54,831 nt of DNA from Pseudomonas quercus (GCF_012033695.1 NZ_JAAVJI010000019.1:1-54831), one strand, 5' to 3'. Positions 7,516-16,632 are shown, numbered from the stretch's first letter. The notes: generated by a model not told the origin, from the letters alone. Made by a program: numbers and translations.

Positions 7516-9856
7516 CGTTCAATGGCGTATCAGCACGGTACTGGTGCTGTTGCTACTGGTGGTGATTGTGGCCTTGACCGTCGCGGTCAAGCTGGCGACC
7601 AGTGACGCCGTGCAGGCACAGGCTCACCAACAGCTGGAGGTGGGCGGGCGCGTCTTCGAACGCCTGCTGGACATGCGAGGCCGGCGCCTGCGTGATGGCG
7701 TGCAGCTGCTGGCCGCCGACTTTGGCCTGCGAGACGCTATCACCAGCGCCGACGCTGCCACCATCCGCTCGGCCTTGCTCAACCATGGTGGCCGTATCGG
7801 CGCCAGTGACGCCGTGCTGCTGGGCATGGATGGCAAGGTTATGGCCAGTACCCACGCCACCTTCGCTGAAGGAGCGCTGTTCCCTTACGACCAAGCCCTG
7901 CGTGAGGCACGCAAACGCAACCAGAACATGCTGATCGTGGCGTGGGGCGGCATGCCGGTGTTGCTGGTGGACGCTGTAGTACTGGCGCCACTCCCCATCG
8001 CCCGCGTGGTGATGGGGTTCACCATGGACGACGCCTTTGCCCAAGAACTGCACGCGTTAAGTAACCTGCAAGTGTCTTTCCTGGCGGTGAACGGCGATCA
8101 GCCTAGTGCCTTGATCACGACCCAACCCCAAGGCCTGCGTGCCGAGCTACTTCAATGGCTGCTCAACGAGCACCCGCCTGCACTGGTTACACTGGGTGAA
8201 CATGACGGGCAACGCTTTCTTGAACAGCGCCTGGAGCTGGCAGGGGCGCCTGGCACAGATGAGCGCGTGATCGCCTTGCTGCAAAGCCCACTGGACGATG
8301 CCATGCACGCCTTTGCGCCGCTGGACCATGACATCCTGATTATCGCGCTGGCCGCACTGGTGGCCTCTTTGATTGGCGCGCTGTTGCTTGCGCGCACGAT
8401 TTCAAGCCCCGTGCGTGTTTTGGCCGATGCCGCAGAGCGTATCGGCCAAGGCGACTATCACGTACGGGTACAACTGCGCCGTAGTGATGAATTCGGCACC
8501 CTGGCCAGTGCCATCAACATGATGCAGGCCGGTATTGCCGAGCGTGAGCATCGCCTGGCCCATAATGCGCTCCATGACCACCTGACGGGCCTACCCAACC
8601 GAGCACTGGCCATGGAGCGCCTGGGCAGCGCCATCGCGGCAGAGCGGCCAGCGGCAGTGCTGAGCCTGACCCTGGACAACCTGGCAGCGCTGACCACCAA
8701 CGGCGGAACAGGCTTTGCCGAGAACCTGTTGCGCAGCGTAGGGCCGACCCTTGAACCGGTGCTTCGGCCCGGCGATACCCTGGCGCACCTCATCGGGGGT
8801 GAGTACCTGTTGGTACTTGAAGCCGTAGACGCCCAACGCGCCGTGGCCGTGGCAGACCGGTTGCAGCAAGCGCTGCTCAAGGCGCGGCGGTTGGACGGCC
8901 ACGACTTCAGCCTGGATGCCAGTATCGGCATTGCGGTCTTCCCCGATGACGGCAGCAGTGCAGACGTGCTGGCCTCGCGTGCGGCCATTGCCCGCACCGA
9001 TGCCCAGGCGCTGCCGGGCCGGTTGCAGTTGTACCAGCATGGCAGGGACCTGGTGCACCTGCGCGAGGTCAGCCTGATCCGCGACCTGCGCAACGCTGCC
9101 GAGAACGGTGAGCTGCTGTTGCACTACCAGCCCAAGCTGGACCTGCGCCTTGGCCAGGTGCGCCAGGCCGAAGCCCTGCTGCGTTGGAATCACCCGCAGT
9201 TCGGGCAGGTTTCACCCGGAGAGTTCATCGCCTTGGCTGAGCGTACCGGCAGCATCCAGGCGCTGACACGCTGGGTGATCGCCGAAAGCATTCGCCAACT
9301 GGCTGAATGGAACAGCCGGGGCCTGCAGGTGGAACTGTCTGTCAACGTCTCTGCTGAGGACTTGCTGGGCACGGACCTGGCCGATCGGGTGCCGCGCCTA
9401 CTGAGCAGCCATGGCGTCCCTGCCCAGCAACTGACGTTCGAAATCACCGAGAGCGCCATCATGCGCGAACCGGAGGCCGCCCTTCACGTGCTGCACCAGT
9501 TGCGAAACTGCGGCATCAGCCTGTCGGTGGATGATTTCGGTACCGGTTATTCTTCCCTGGCCCACCTCAAGCGCTTGCCCGTGCAAGAACTCAAGATCGA
9601 CCAGTCCTTCGTGCGGGACTTGGACGAAACCAGCGAAGACGCCGTGATCGTGCGTTCCACCATTGAAATGAGCCATAACCTGGGGCTCAAGGTAGTGGCT
9701 GAAGGCGTGGAGTATGAGCGCAGCCTGCGCCTGCTTGAACGCTGGAATTGCGACACGGCCCAGGGCTACCTCATCAGCCGCCCCTTGACGGCTGAACACT
9801 TTGAAGCCTGGGTACGCAAAACAGTGTACTTACCGGCTAAGACGGTGGTGGGATGA
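7499..9856 (+). CDS. Membrane sensor with HAMP, degenerate GGDEF and EAL domains
   Basis: This is a protein of about 785 residues. It has an N-terminal membrane helix (VLVLLLLVVIVALTVAV), a periplasmic sensor region of about 240 residues, a second helix, a HAMP segment (SSPVRVLADAAERIGQGDYHV), a GGDEF domain and a C-terminal EAL domain. The GGDEF signature reads IGGEYLL, so cyclase activity is unlikely. The EAL domain keeps EALLRW, NVSAEDL, FEITESA, DDFGTGYSSL, KIDQSFV and VAEGVE, so c-di-GMP phosphodiesterase activity is likely. A GTG at 7,499 overlapping the upstream gene is the chosen start; ATG at 7,478 is the alternative. Its stop overlaps the next gene. Confidence 0.9.
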   Translation: MKTKNSVQWRISTVLVLLLLVVIVALTVAVKLATSDAVQAQAHQQLEVGGRVFERLLDMRGRRLRDGVQLLAADFGLRDAITSADAATIRSALLNHGGRIGASDAVLLGMDGKVMASTHATFAEGALFPYDQALREARKRNQNMLIVAWGGMPVLLVDAVVLAPLPIARVVMGFTMDDAFAQELHALSNLQVSFLAVNGDQPSALITTQPQGLRAELLQWLLNEHPPALVTLGEHDGQRFLEQRLELAGAPGTDERVIALLQSPLDDAMHAFAPLDHDILIIALAALVASLIGALLLARTISSPVRVLADAAERIGQGDYHVRVQLRRSDEFGTLASAINMMQAGIAEREHRLAHNALHDHLTGLPNRALAMERLGSAIAAERPAAVLSLTLDNLAALTTNGGTGFAENLLRSVGPTLEPVLRPGDTLAHLIGGEYLLVLEAVDAQRAVAVADRLQQALLKARRLDGHDFSLDASIGIAVFPDDGSSADVLASRAAIARTDAQALPGRLQLYQHGRDLVHLREVSLIRDLRNAAENGELLLHYQPKLDLRLGQVRQAEALLRWNHPQFGQVSPGEFIALAERTGSIQALTRWVIAESIRQLAEWNSRGLQVELSVNVSAEDLLGTDLADRVPRLLSSHGVPAQQLTFEITESAIMREPEAALHVLHQLRNCGISLSVDDFGTGYSSLAHLKRLPVQELKIDQSFVRDLDETSEDAVIVRSTIEMSHNLGLKVVAEGVEYERSLRLLERWNCDTAQGYLISRPLTAEHFEAWVRKTVYLPAKTVVG

Positions 9857-10725
9857 AGCGGTTTGCCAACGCGCTGCTAGGCATAGCCTTAACGCTAAGC
9901 ATGCCGGCCTTTGCCGATGAGCCTGGCCGCCAGGGGCGCCTGCTGGCCACCGGTGGCGCAAGCAGCATTGACGGTGCGGCGGGCGGTGGCCTTACGCCCT
10001 GGGCCATGATTGCGGGCTACGGGGACGAGGGCCAGGTCGGCGCCACCGTGTTCGCTACCCGTGTGCAACTGCCGGACTACCGGCTGGACGTGGCGGGCGC
10101 GGCAGTGGGCTATGGGAACCGGATCGAGCTGTCCGTGGCACGCAATCGCTTCGACTTGGGTAGCCTGGTACACACGCTGAACCTGCCGGAGAACACCTTG
10201 AGCCAGGACGTGCTTGGGGCCAAGGTGCGGCTGTTCGGCGACCTGATCTATGACCGCCTGCCTCAGGTATCCCTGGGGCTGGAATACAAGCACCAGAGGG
10301 ACTTTCTTATCCCCAGCCTAGTCGGCGCGCGCCGCGATGAAGACGTAGAGGGGTACCTGGCGGCCAGCCGGTTGTTCATGGGCGGCGCCTTTGGCTACAA
10401 CCTATTGGTGAACGCTGGCCTGCGTTACAGCCGTGCTAACGAGCTGGGCCTGCTGGGCTTTGGCGGCGACCGTCGGGCCAGCCGTAGCCTGCTCAAGGAG
10501 GGGGCCGTGGCTGTGTTGCTCAACCCGCGCTGGGCGGTAGGGCTGGAGTACCGGGAGAAGCCGGATAACCTGTCATTTGCGGGTGAAAGCGACTGGGCTG
10601 ATCTCTTTGTGGGCTGGTTCCCGACCAAGCATGTATCCGTGGTACTGGCCTATGCCCGGCTGGGCGAAATCGCCACCCTGGATAACCAGAACGGTACCTA
10701 CCTGTCTATTCAGGGGGGCTTCTGA
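9853..10725 (+). CDS. DUF3034 family exported protein
   Basis: This 290-residue protein starts with a signal peptide (MKRFANALLGIALTLSMPAFA). It is rich in alternating glycine, aromatic and polar residues, with a C-terminal SIQGGF ending in Phe, consistent with an outer-membrane beta-barrel. It matches what I know as DUF3034 (ATGGASSIDGAAGGGLTPWA near the N terminus). Function is unknown. Its ATG overlaps the stop of the GGDEF-EAL gene by four bases and its stop overlaps the following ATG by one base, so these genes are translated together. Confidence 0.75.
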   Translation: MKRFANALLGIALTLSMPAFADEPGRQGRLLATGGASSIDGAAGGGLTPWAMIAGYGDEGQVGATVFATRVQLPDYRLDVAGAAVGYGNRIELSVARNRFDLGSLVHTLNLPENTLSQDVLGAKVRLFGDLIYDRLPQVSLGLEYKHQRDFLIPSLVGARRDEDVEGYLAASRLFMGGAFGYNLLVNAGLRYSRANELGLLGFGGDRRASRSLLKEGAVAVLLNPRWAVGLEYREKPDNLSFAGESDWADLFVGWFPTKHVSVVLAYARLGEIATLDNQNGTYLSIQGGF

Positions 10726-11150
10726 TGCGGCGTGCGGTGCTGGTTGCGGGGTTGGTGGCATTGCTGTCGGCGTGTACCCAGGCGCCTGTTGCGGATGACA
10801 GCTTGTACCAGGCCTTGGGTGGCAAACCTGGTATTACACGTATCGTGGAAGGCATGTTGCTTAACGTTGCCCGAGACCCGCGTATTGTGCAGCACTTTCG
10901 CAACGTGGACCCAGAGCGGTTGAGAAGCAAGCTGGTTGAAAAGTTCTGCGTTGAAGCGGGCGGCCCGTGTACCTATACCGGTGACACCATGGCTGAAGCC
11001 CACAAGGGCCAGCAGATCAGCCCTGCGGAGTTCAATGCGTTGGTGGAAAACCTGATGGCCTCGATGGACAGCCAGGGCGTGCCTACGCCCGTGCAGAACC
11101 GGCTGCTGGCCCGGTTGGCGGCCGAGCGGGGTGAGGTGATTCGCAGGTGA
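10725..11150 (+). CDS. Group 1 truncated haemoglobin, predicted lipoprotein
   Basis: This is a 141-residue protein with a lipoprotein signal (MRRAVLVAGLVALLSAC). The mature part has truncated-globin features: SLYQALGGKPGI, the DPRIVQHF segment, and a proximal His in AEAHKGQQIS. The usual distal B10 Tyr seems to be replaced in EGMLLNVARD, so ligand chemistry may differ from trHbN. Lipid anchoring places the globin in the periplasm or outer membrane. It ends the operon of cupredoxin, c-di-GMP enzyme and DUF3034 protein, suggesting a shared role in oxygen, NO or redox sensing. That role is inference. Confidence 0.85.
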   Translation: MRRAVLVAGLVALLSACTQAPVADDSLYQALGGKPGITRIVEGMLLNVARDPRIVQHFRNVDPERLRSKLVEKFCVEAGGPCTYTGDTMAEAHKGQQISPAEFNALVENLMASMDSQGVPTPVQNRLLARLAAERGEVIRR

Positions 11151-11172
11151 TACAGGCCCTGTTCTGCAAACC

Positions 11173-11790
11173 CTGCGGGAGCCCACGTACCAGGCGAACT
11201 GGCCGTGCACGCAGCGCCCGCAGGTTCCCGGCCTGCGCCTACGGCTCCGGCCAGTCCCACAGTGTGCAACCCACCTATAGAAACCTCGCCTGTGGTAGCC
11301 CGGCAGGTTCCCGGCCTGCGCCTACGGCTCCGGCCAGTCCCACAGCGGGCAACGCACCTACAGAAACCTTGCCTGTGGGAGCCTGCATAGCGGGCGAACT
11401 GGCCGTGCACGCAGCGCCCGGCAGATTCCTGGCCTGCGCCTTCGGCTCCGACCCGTCCCACAGCGTGCAACCCACCTACAGAAACCTCGCCTGTGGGAGC
11501 CTGCGTAGCGGGCGAACTGGCCGTGCACGTAACGCCCGGCAGATTCCTGGCCTGCGCCTTCGGCTCCGCCCCGTCCCACAGTGTGGAACCCACCTACAGA
11601 AACCTCGCCTGTGGGAGCCTGCGGAGCGGGCGAACTGGCCGGGCACGCAGCGCCCGCAGGTTCCCGGCCTGCGCCTACGGCTCCGGCCAGTCCCACAGTG
11701 TGCAACCCACCTATAGAAACCTCGCCTGTGGTAGCCCGGCAGGTTCCCGGTCTGCGCCTACGGCTCCGGCCAGTCCCACAGCGGGCAGCG
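11173..11790. repeat. Tandem REP-like repeat block, six units
   Basis: Six head-to-tail copies of an extragenic repeat begin near 11,173, 11,291, 11,374, 11,492, 11,610 and 11,727. Full units are about 118 bp: TGTGGGAGCCTGC, GCGGGCGAACTGGCC, then GGCCTGCGCCT, CGGCTCC, GTCCCACAG, and a link CCACCTACAGAAACCTCGCC. Units 2 and 6 are short versions lacking the middle. Units 1-2 and 5-6 are nearly identical at an offset of about 436 bp, so part of the block was duplicated. All open frames across it are by-products of the repeat. It lies between the globin operon and the gcd terminator. Confidence 0.85.
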
Positions 11791-11800
11791 TATGGCATAC

Positions 11801-11830
11801 GAAAACGGCGCCTTGAAGGGCGCCGTTTTC
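11801..11830 (-). terminator. Rho-independent terminator of gcd
   Basis: A perfect 12-bp inverted repeat, GAAAACGGCGCC and GGCGCCGTTTTC, with a 6-base loop lies 18 bases past the gcd stop. Read on either strand the stem ends in a T-rich run, so it can also stop transcription entering from the repeat block. Confidence 0.85.
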
Positions 11831-11847
11831 GTTACATCGTCAGTGCA

Positions 11848-14241
11848 TCACTTGGGCAGTGCATACGCCATCACGTAGTCACCTTGCTTAGTGCCCAGCG
11901 AACCGTGGCCGCCGGCAACCACCAGTACGTACTGGCGGCCGTCCTTGCCGGTGTAGGTCATCGGCGTGGTTTGCGCACCGGCTGGCAGGCGGGCTTCCCA
12001 GAGCTGCTTGCCGTTGTTCATGTCGTAGGCACGCAGGTACTGGTCCAGGGTGCCGCTCAGGAAGCCAAGGCCGCTGGCTGTCACGAAGGTCCCCCCCAGG
12101 CTGGGCACGCCCATGGTCAGCGGCATCGGTACCGGAGCGCTGTCGCGCACGGTGCCGTTCTTGTGCTTCCACAGGGTCTTGTGAGTGGTCAGGTCCACAG
12201 CTGCCACGTAACCCCACGCCGGTGCCTGGCACGGCAGGCCGGCCTTGGACAGGAAGGCTTCCAATACCACGCCGTAGGGCGCGCCTTTGTTAGGCTGCAC
12301 GCCTTCGGTCTCGCTCTTGCGAGCGGGGCCGCTTTCCACATCGGCACGGGGTACCAGGCGCGACTTGAACGCCATGTAGTCCGGGTTCACGAAGGCAATC
12401 TGGCGAACCGGATCAACCGAAATCCCACCCCAGTCGAACACCCCGAAGTTGCCTGGGTACACGAGAGAACCTTGCAGGGAGGGTGGCGTGTAGATGCCTT
12501 CGTAGCGCATGGAGCGGAAGTCCATACGGCACAGCATCTGGTCGAACGGCGTCACGCCCCACATGTCCTGTTCGCGAAGGGTAGGCGGCATGAAGTTCAG
12601 CTCGGACATCGGCTGAGTCGGCGAGGTATGGTCACCTTCCACCGCGCCTTGTGGCACCGGCGTTTCGTTGACCGGCACAATAGGCTGGCCGTTGGTACGG
12701 TCCAGCACGTAGATGCTGCCTTGCTTGGTCGACGCCATCACAGCCGGCTTGAGGCCGTCAGCGGTCTTGATGTCGATCAGGCTGGGCTGGCCGCCCACGT
12801 CCATGTCCCACAGGTCGTGGTGGGTGAACTGGAAGGTCCAGCGCACCTGGCCGCTGGCGATGTCCAGGGCCGTCACGCCAGCGCTGTACCGCTCGCTTTC
12901 CGGGGTACGGTCGCCGCCCCACTGGTCGGGCATCTGGTTGCCCATGGGCAGGTACAGCAGGCCCAGTTTCTCGTCTACCGAGATCAGCGACCACATGTTG
13001 GGCGAGTTACGGGTGTAGTGCTCGCCCGGTGCGATCGGGGTGGTGTGTTCCGGGTTGCCACTGTCCCAGTTCCAGACCAGGTGGCCGTCATGTACGTCGA
13101 AGGCACGGATCACCCCCGAAGGCTCGTCCACCGACACGTTGTCGGTCACGTGGCCACCAATGATTACCAGGTCTTTGGTCACTGCGGGTGGCGACGTGGA
13201 GTAGTAGCCGCCCGGCGCAAAGGTGCCAATGTTGGCGCTCAGGTCGATGGCGCCTTTGTTGCCGAAGTCTTCACACATCTTGCCGGTATCGGCATTGAGT
13301 GCGATCAAGCGGGTATCGGCAGTGGGCACGAAGATACGCTTCGGGCATGCAGTCGCCACCGCTGGGCTGGCTTGGGTATCAGCTGCATAGGCGGCGTCAT
13401 CGTGGTACGACACACCGCGGCAGGTCATATGGGCCCAGCCCTTGAAGCTGTCAGCGCCCTGGGAGCTGATTTTCGGGTCGAAGCGCCAGATTTCCTTACC
13501 GGTATCCGGGTCCAGGGCAATCACCTGGCTGTGCGGTGTGCACACGTACAGCAAGCCGTTGACCTTCAGCGGCGTGTTTTCCGCCGTGGTCTCGCCAGGG
13601 TCGCCAGCGCCTGGAATGTCACCCGTACGGAAGCTCCAGGCCGGTTCCAGCTTGGCTACGTTGCCGGGCGTGATCTGCGTGAGCGGTGAGTAGCGGTCAC
13701 CAAAGGCGGTGCGCCCATAGGAACCCCAGTCGCCCTCGGCCATGGCAGGGGCGGCGCTGGCAGTGCCTGCCGTGTCGCGGCCCAGCTCGCCTTTGATTTC
13801 ACCAGGGTGTGTAAATTGGCTGGCCAGGGCACACAGGCCGGCCAGCACCACGGCTACGCCCAGGCCATTAGTGCCAAGGGGGTAGCGCGCACCACGGGTC
13901 AGGGGCAGGCGCAGCCAAGGCAGCAGCATGACCACGCCCAGGGCGAACCACAGTGCCAAACGTGGCACCAGCTGCCACCAGTCCAGGCCCACTTCCCACA
14001 ATGCCCACAGGGTGCTGCCGAACAGGACCAGCGCATATACCGCCAAGGCGGCGCGCTTGTGGGCGACCAGGAGTACGCCGGTCAGCAGGATGCCGACACC
14101 GGCCACCAGGTAATACAGCGACCCATGGGCCGCCACCAGCTTGATACCGCCCACCAGCAAGGCCAGGCCCATCAGCAGGAAGAGCAGGCCGAGCAGGGTA
14201 GGCAACAGGCGCCGACCGCTCTTGGCACTGTCAGTGCTCAT
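11848..14241 (-). CDS. gcd: PQQ-dependent membrane glucose dehydrogenase
   Basis: Gcd oxidises glucose to gluconate in the periplasm, passing electrons to ubiquinone with PQQ as cofactor. It feeds the peripheral glucose pathway of pseudomonads and drives phosphate solubilisation. The 797-residue protein has about five N-terminal membrane helices (from LLPTLLGLLFLLMGLALL) and then an eight-bladed quinoprotein domain with repeated W motifs (DWGSYGRT, GKEIWRFD, HDLWDMDVGGQPSL). The start at MSTDSAK is preceded by GGAG; an open extension upstream lacks family character. The gene ends at a strong terminator. No PQQ biosynthesis genes are visible here. Confidence 0.96.
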   Translation of the reverse strand: MSTDSAKSGRRLLPTLLGLLFLLMGLALLVGGIKLVAAHGSLYYLVAGVGILLTGVLLVAHKRAALAVYALVLFGSTLWALWEVGLDWWQLVPRLALWFALGVVMLLPWLRLPLTRGARYPLGTNGLGVAVVLAGLCALASQFTHPGEIKGELGRDTAGTASAAPAMAEGDWGSYGRTAFGDRYSPLTQITPGNVAKLEPAWSFRTGDIPGAGDPGETTAENTPLKVNGLLYVCTPHSQVIALDPDTGKEIWRFDPKISSQGADSFKGWAHMTCRGVSYHDDAAYAADTQASPAVATACPKRIFVPTADTRLIALNADTGKMCEDFGNKGAIDLSANIGTFAPGGYYSTSPPAVTKDLVIIGGHVTDNVSVDEPSGVIRAFDVHDGHLVWNWDSGNPEHTTPIAPGEHYTRNSPNMWSLISVDEKLGLLYLPMGNQMPDQWGGDRTPESERYSAGVTALDIASGQVRWTFQFTHHDLWDMDVGGQPSLIDIKTADGLKPAVMASTKQGSIYVLDRTNGQPIVPVNETPVPQGAVEGDHTSPTQPMSELNFMPPTLREQDMWGVTPFDQMLCRMDFRSMRYEGIYTPPSLQGSLVYPGNFGVFDWGGISVDPVRQIAFVNPDYMAFKSRLVPRADVESGPARKSETEGVQPNKGAPYGVVLEAFLSKAGLPCQAPAWGYVAAVDLTTHKTLWKHKNGTVRDSAPVPMPLTMGVPSLGGTFVTASGLGFLSGTLDQYLRAYDMNNGKQLWEARLPAGAQTTPMTYTGKDGRQYVLVVAGGHGSLGTKQGDYVMAYALPK

Positions 14242-14633
14242 ACGTACGAATCTCCAAAGTGTGAAAATGCTGGGCCCTTTATGCAGGGGCGCCAGTGGGA
14301 GGTGCCTGCCTACGCCCGCCCTCACGGGCCGCCCATTTCTCGCCATCGAACGTCCAGGCCAGGCCTGCGTCGAACAGGCCTGTGCATGAAACGTGAAGGG
14401 TAGGTAGGGTAGGCACGGCGTACGCCATGGCAGAGGCCACGTAACGCACAACGCCGCCGGGTAGGCGGGGAGTAGGGGCAGGCATTGAAGGCAGTCTTTC
14501 TAATGGTTTTATGTAATAGGCTGAACGGTTTCAGCCAAAAGCGCGGGGAGAATATAGCCATCTGCCGCTGCGGCAAAGCGCCGCTGCAAAAAGACAGTCT
14601 TGTTCACTTCGTAACAATGCGGAGCGGCAACTG
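14242..14633. other. Intergenic region between gcd and the Pr6Pr gene
   Basis: These 392 bases separate divergent genes and presumably hold both promoters. I see no convincing RNA gene or protein; open frames here are short, compositional and run through the gcd upstream region. A small repeat of AGGCCTG-type words lies at 14,360-14,390. Confidence 0.4.
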
Positions 14634-15293
14634 ATGCGGGGGCTCACTGCAGTAAAGCTGCTGGCCTTGATTGCCTGGGCCGCCATTGTGACGCAGGTTT
14701 ACCTGGTACTGCAGTCGCGTTGGGCAATAGGGGCGAGCCTTGTCGGCGGATTGATCCACGTATTGAGTTATTTCACGGTACTGAGCAACACATTTGCCGC
14801 TGCGGTATTGAGTGCGCACGCTTGGCCTCGGGGCACACGCCCGTCACGTTTCTTCCGCTTGCCGCCGGTAGCCAGTTGCGCAGTGCTTAGCATGCTGCTG
14901 GTGGGTATTGCCTACAACCTGCTACTGCGCCAGTTCTGGCACCCCCAGGGGGTGCAGTGGGTGGTCAATGAAGTGCTGCATGACCTGATGCCGCCGGCGA
15001 TGCTGGCGTTCTGGTGGGGGTGCATTCCCAAGGGGCAGTTGCGCCGTCACCATGTGGCGCTTTGGGCTCTGTACCCCTTAGGCTGGTACGGCTTTACGCT
15101 GATGCGCGGCTGGTCCATTGGTGTATGGCCATACCCCTTCATGGACGCCACCGAGTTGGGTTTTGCCCGTGCATTCGTCAACGCACTGGGCCTGCTAATT
15201 GCGTTTTGCCTAGGTGGGCTGATAACAGTCAGCGTGGATGCTGGCTTGGCTAGGCGTCGTCGCCTTCACGGCGCCAATAGCCAGCAGCCTTGA
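14634..15293 (+). CDS. Pr6Pr family membrane protein
   Basis: This 219-residue protein has about six hydrophobic helices. It carries the pattern of the Pr6Pr/AIG1-like family: an early SYFTVLSN motif after the second helix, a central NEVLHDLMPPAM with conserved His, and the YGFTLMRG and YPFMDA segments. Eukaryotic relatives hydrolyse fatty-acid esters, but the role of bacterial members is not established. Its last 44 bases overlap the 3' end of the convergent siderophore-interacting protein gene, so the two transcripts are partly antisense. Confidence 0.75.
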   Translation: MRGLTAVKLLALIAWAAIVTQVYLVLQSRWAIGASLVGGLIHVLSYFTVLSNTFAAAVLSAHAWPRGTRPSRFFRLPPVASCAVLSMLLVGIAYNLLLRQFWHPQGVQWVVNEVLHDLMPPAMLAFWWGCIPKGQLRRHHVALWALYPLGWYGFTLMRGWSIGVWPYPFMDATELGFARAFVNALGLLIAFCLGGLITVSVDAGLARRRRLHGANSQQP

Positions 15294-16023
15294 CGTGGTC
15301 TTCGCTTAGCTGGAACTGGTCCAGCAGAATGCGCCGCAACCGGCGTGACAACGACGCTTCGGTGGCGACCCAGCCATACAGCTTGCCGGCGGGCAGGGTC
15401 AGCCCGGCGACAGTGTGTTCAAGGCGTTGCGGATGGCGCAGCACCCAGATCACTTCCAGGCCAGGTCGCCCTGGAAGGGGTTGGCGCTCCTGATCGTCTT
15501 CGATTTCGATCACCGCCAGTACCTGGCGGTTGGCAGGCAATTCTTCCAGCCGCCGGGCGATGGCGGGCAAGGCGGTTTCGTCGCCGATCAACAGGTAACT
15601 GTCAAACACGTCCTCCACAATCAGCGAGCCACGAGGGCCGCCTATGTACAGCGTGTGCCCGGGTTGGGCCTGCTCGGCCCATGTAGACGCAGGGCCGTCA
15701 CCGTGGATCACGAAGTCGATGTCCAACTCGCCAGCTGCCAGGTCGATACGCCTTGGGGTGTAGTCGCGCATGGCGGGCTTAGGCCCTTCATCGCCCTGGC
15801 CCAGCACCAGCGTGGGCAGCGCCGCCGCTTCCTCGGGCGTGCGTGGAAACATCAGCTTGATGTGGTCATCCGGGGCCAGGCTCAGAAAGCCAGCCAATTG
15901 CGGGCCGCCCAGGGTGATACGGCGCATGCGCGGCGTCAGGTCGGTTACCCGCAACACCTCCAGCTGGCGGCGTTTGATTTCATGCATCACGCGGCGTGTG
16001 GCCGATTCAGGGCGTTGAGTCAT
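15250..16023 (-). CDS. Siderophore-interacting protein (YqjH-like ferric reductase)
   Basis: This is a 257-residue cytoplasmic flavoprotein of the SIP family, which reduces ferric siderophores using NAD(P)H. It shows the FAD-binding MRDYTPRRI motif, GDGPASTWAEQAQPG, and a SIP C-terminal domain (LLIGDETALPAIARRLEEL, then YGWVATEASLSRRLRRIL and GYWRREG). The ATG at 16,023 has AGGAG five bases upstream; a GTG at 16,029 is too close to that site. It lies directly after the PadR regulator gene, the same pairing as E. coli yqjI-yqjH. Confidence 0.88.
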   Translation of the reverse strand: MTQRPESATRRVMHEIKRRQLEVLRVTDLTPRMRRITLGGPQLAGFLSLAPDDHIKLMFPRTPEEAAALPTLVLGQGDEGPKPAMRDYTPRRIDLAAGELDIDFVIHGDGPASTWAEQAQPGHTLYIGGPRGSLIVEDVFDSYLLIGDETALPAIARRLEELPANRQVLAVIEIEDDQERQPLPGRPGLEVIWVLRHPQRLEHTVAGLTLPAGKLYGWVATEASLSRRLRRILLDQFQLSEDHVKAAGYWRREGDDA

Positions 16024-16025
16024 GG

Positions 16026-16565
16026 TCACTCCTGAGAGGTACTGCTGCCGACGATGGCGTGGGCTGTTTGATTAAGCAGGTCGCGAACCCGGGTGATTTC
16101 CTCTTCGGTCCAACGGCCATGATGAACATGCAACGCATGGCGCAGGTTGTTCACTGCCTCATGGATAGCCGGTGGGCGATCGGGGCCACGCAGGGCACGC
16201 TTGCTGACGTCAATGCGGGTGCGAATGCCGTCCAGTGCAACGGCTTGCTCGCCTAGGGAGGCCTGCCCGGCATCAGTGACGCTGTACAGCTTCTTGTTGC
16301 CGTCGGCTGCGCTCACAATCAGGTCACTTTCTTCCAGGAACGTGAGGGTAGGGTAGATCACGCCAGGGCTTGGGCTGTAGGTGTCATCGAACAAGCCTTC
16401 GATACGGCGGATCAGGTCGTAGCCATGGCAGGGCTGCTCGGCGATCAGCGACAGCAGCAGCAGCTTGAGATCGCCGGGGGCAAAGACCTTGCCGCCGCGA
16501 GGGCCGCGTTCACGACCCTTGGGGCCATGGTCAAGGCCGTCATGATGAGGATGATGGTGTTTCAT
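16026..16565 (-). CDS. PadR family regulator with His-rich N terminus (YqjI-like)
   Basis: This is a 179-residue PadR-type winged-helix repressor. The first 12 residues (MKHHHPHHDGLD) form a His-rich extension as in E. coli YqjI, where the N terminus binds nickel or iron and controls the ferric reductase YqjH. The HTH core is KLLLLSLIAEQPCHGYDLI and SPGVIYPTLTFLEE. Its stop overlaps the Shine-Dalgarno region of the reductase gene. A perfect palindrome lies just upstream, so autorepression responding to Ni or Fe is likely. Confidence 0.88.
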   Translation of the reverse strand: MKHHHPHHDGLDHGPKGRERGPRGGKVFAPGDLKLLLLSLIAEQPCHGYDLIRRIEGLFDDTYSPSPGVIYPTLTFLEESDLIVSAADGNKKLYSVTDAGQASLGEQAVALDGIRTRIDVSKRALRGPDRPPAIHEAVNNLRHALHVHHGRWTEEEITRVRDLLNQTAHAIVGSSTSQE

Positions 16566-16595
16566 GGTGATACTCCTGTGGGATGTGAGCGCAGG

Positions 16596-16632
16596 TTAAG
16601 ATATATCTTAAGAATAGTCTAGAGATGTATCT
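16596..16632 (-). promoter_or_regulatory. Palindromic operator of the PadR-reductase operon
   Basis: TTAAGATATATCTTAA at 16,596-16,611 is a perfect 16-bp palindrome. A second, imperfect copy, AGATGTATCT, follows at 16,623-16,632. They lie 31-67 bases upstream of the regulator start, where the promoter is expected. AT-rich dyads of this kind are typical PadR/YqjI targets, so two dimers probably bind here. Confidence 0.75.

Noticed and set aside
11147..11816. Long open frames on both strands across the REP-like block, including one running from 11,581 to 13,689
   Set aside because: They are products of tandem GC-rich repeats and, further on, the antisense of gcd. No start signals or family motifs.
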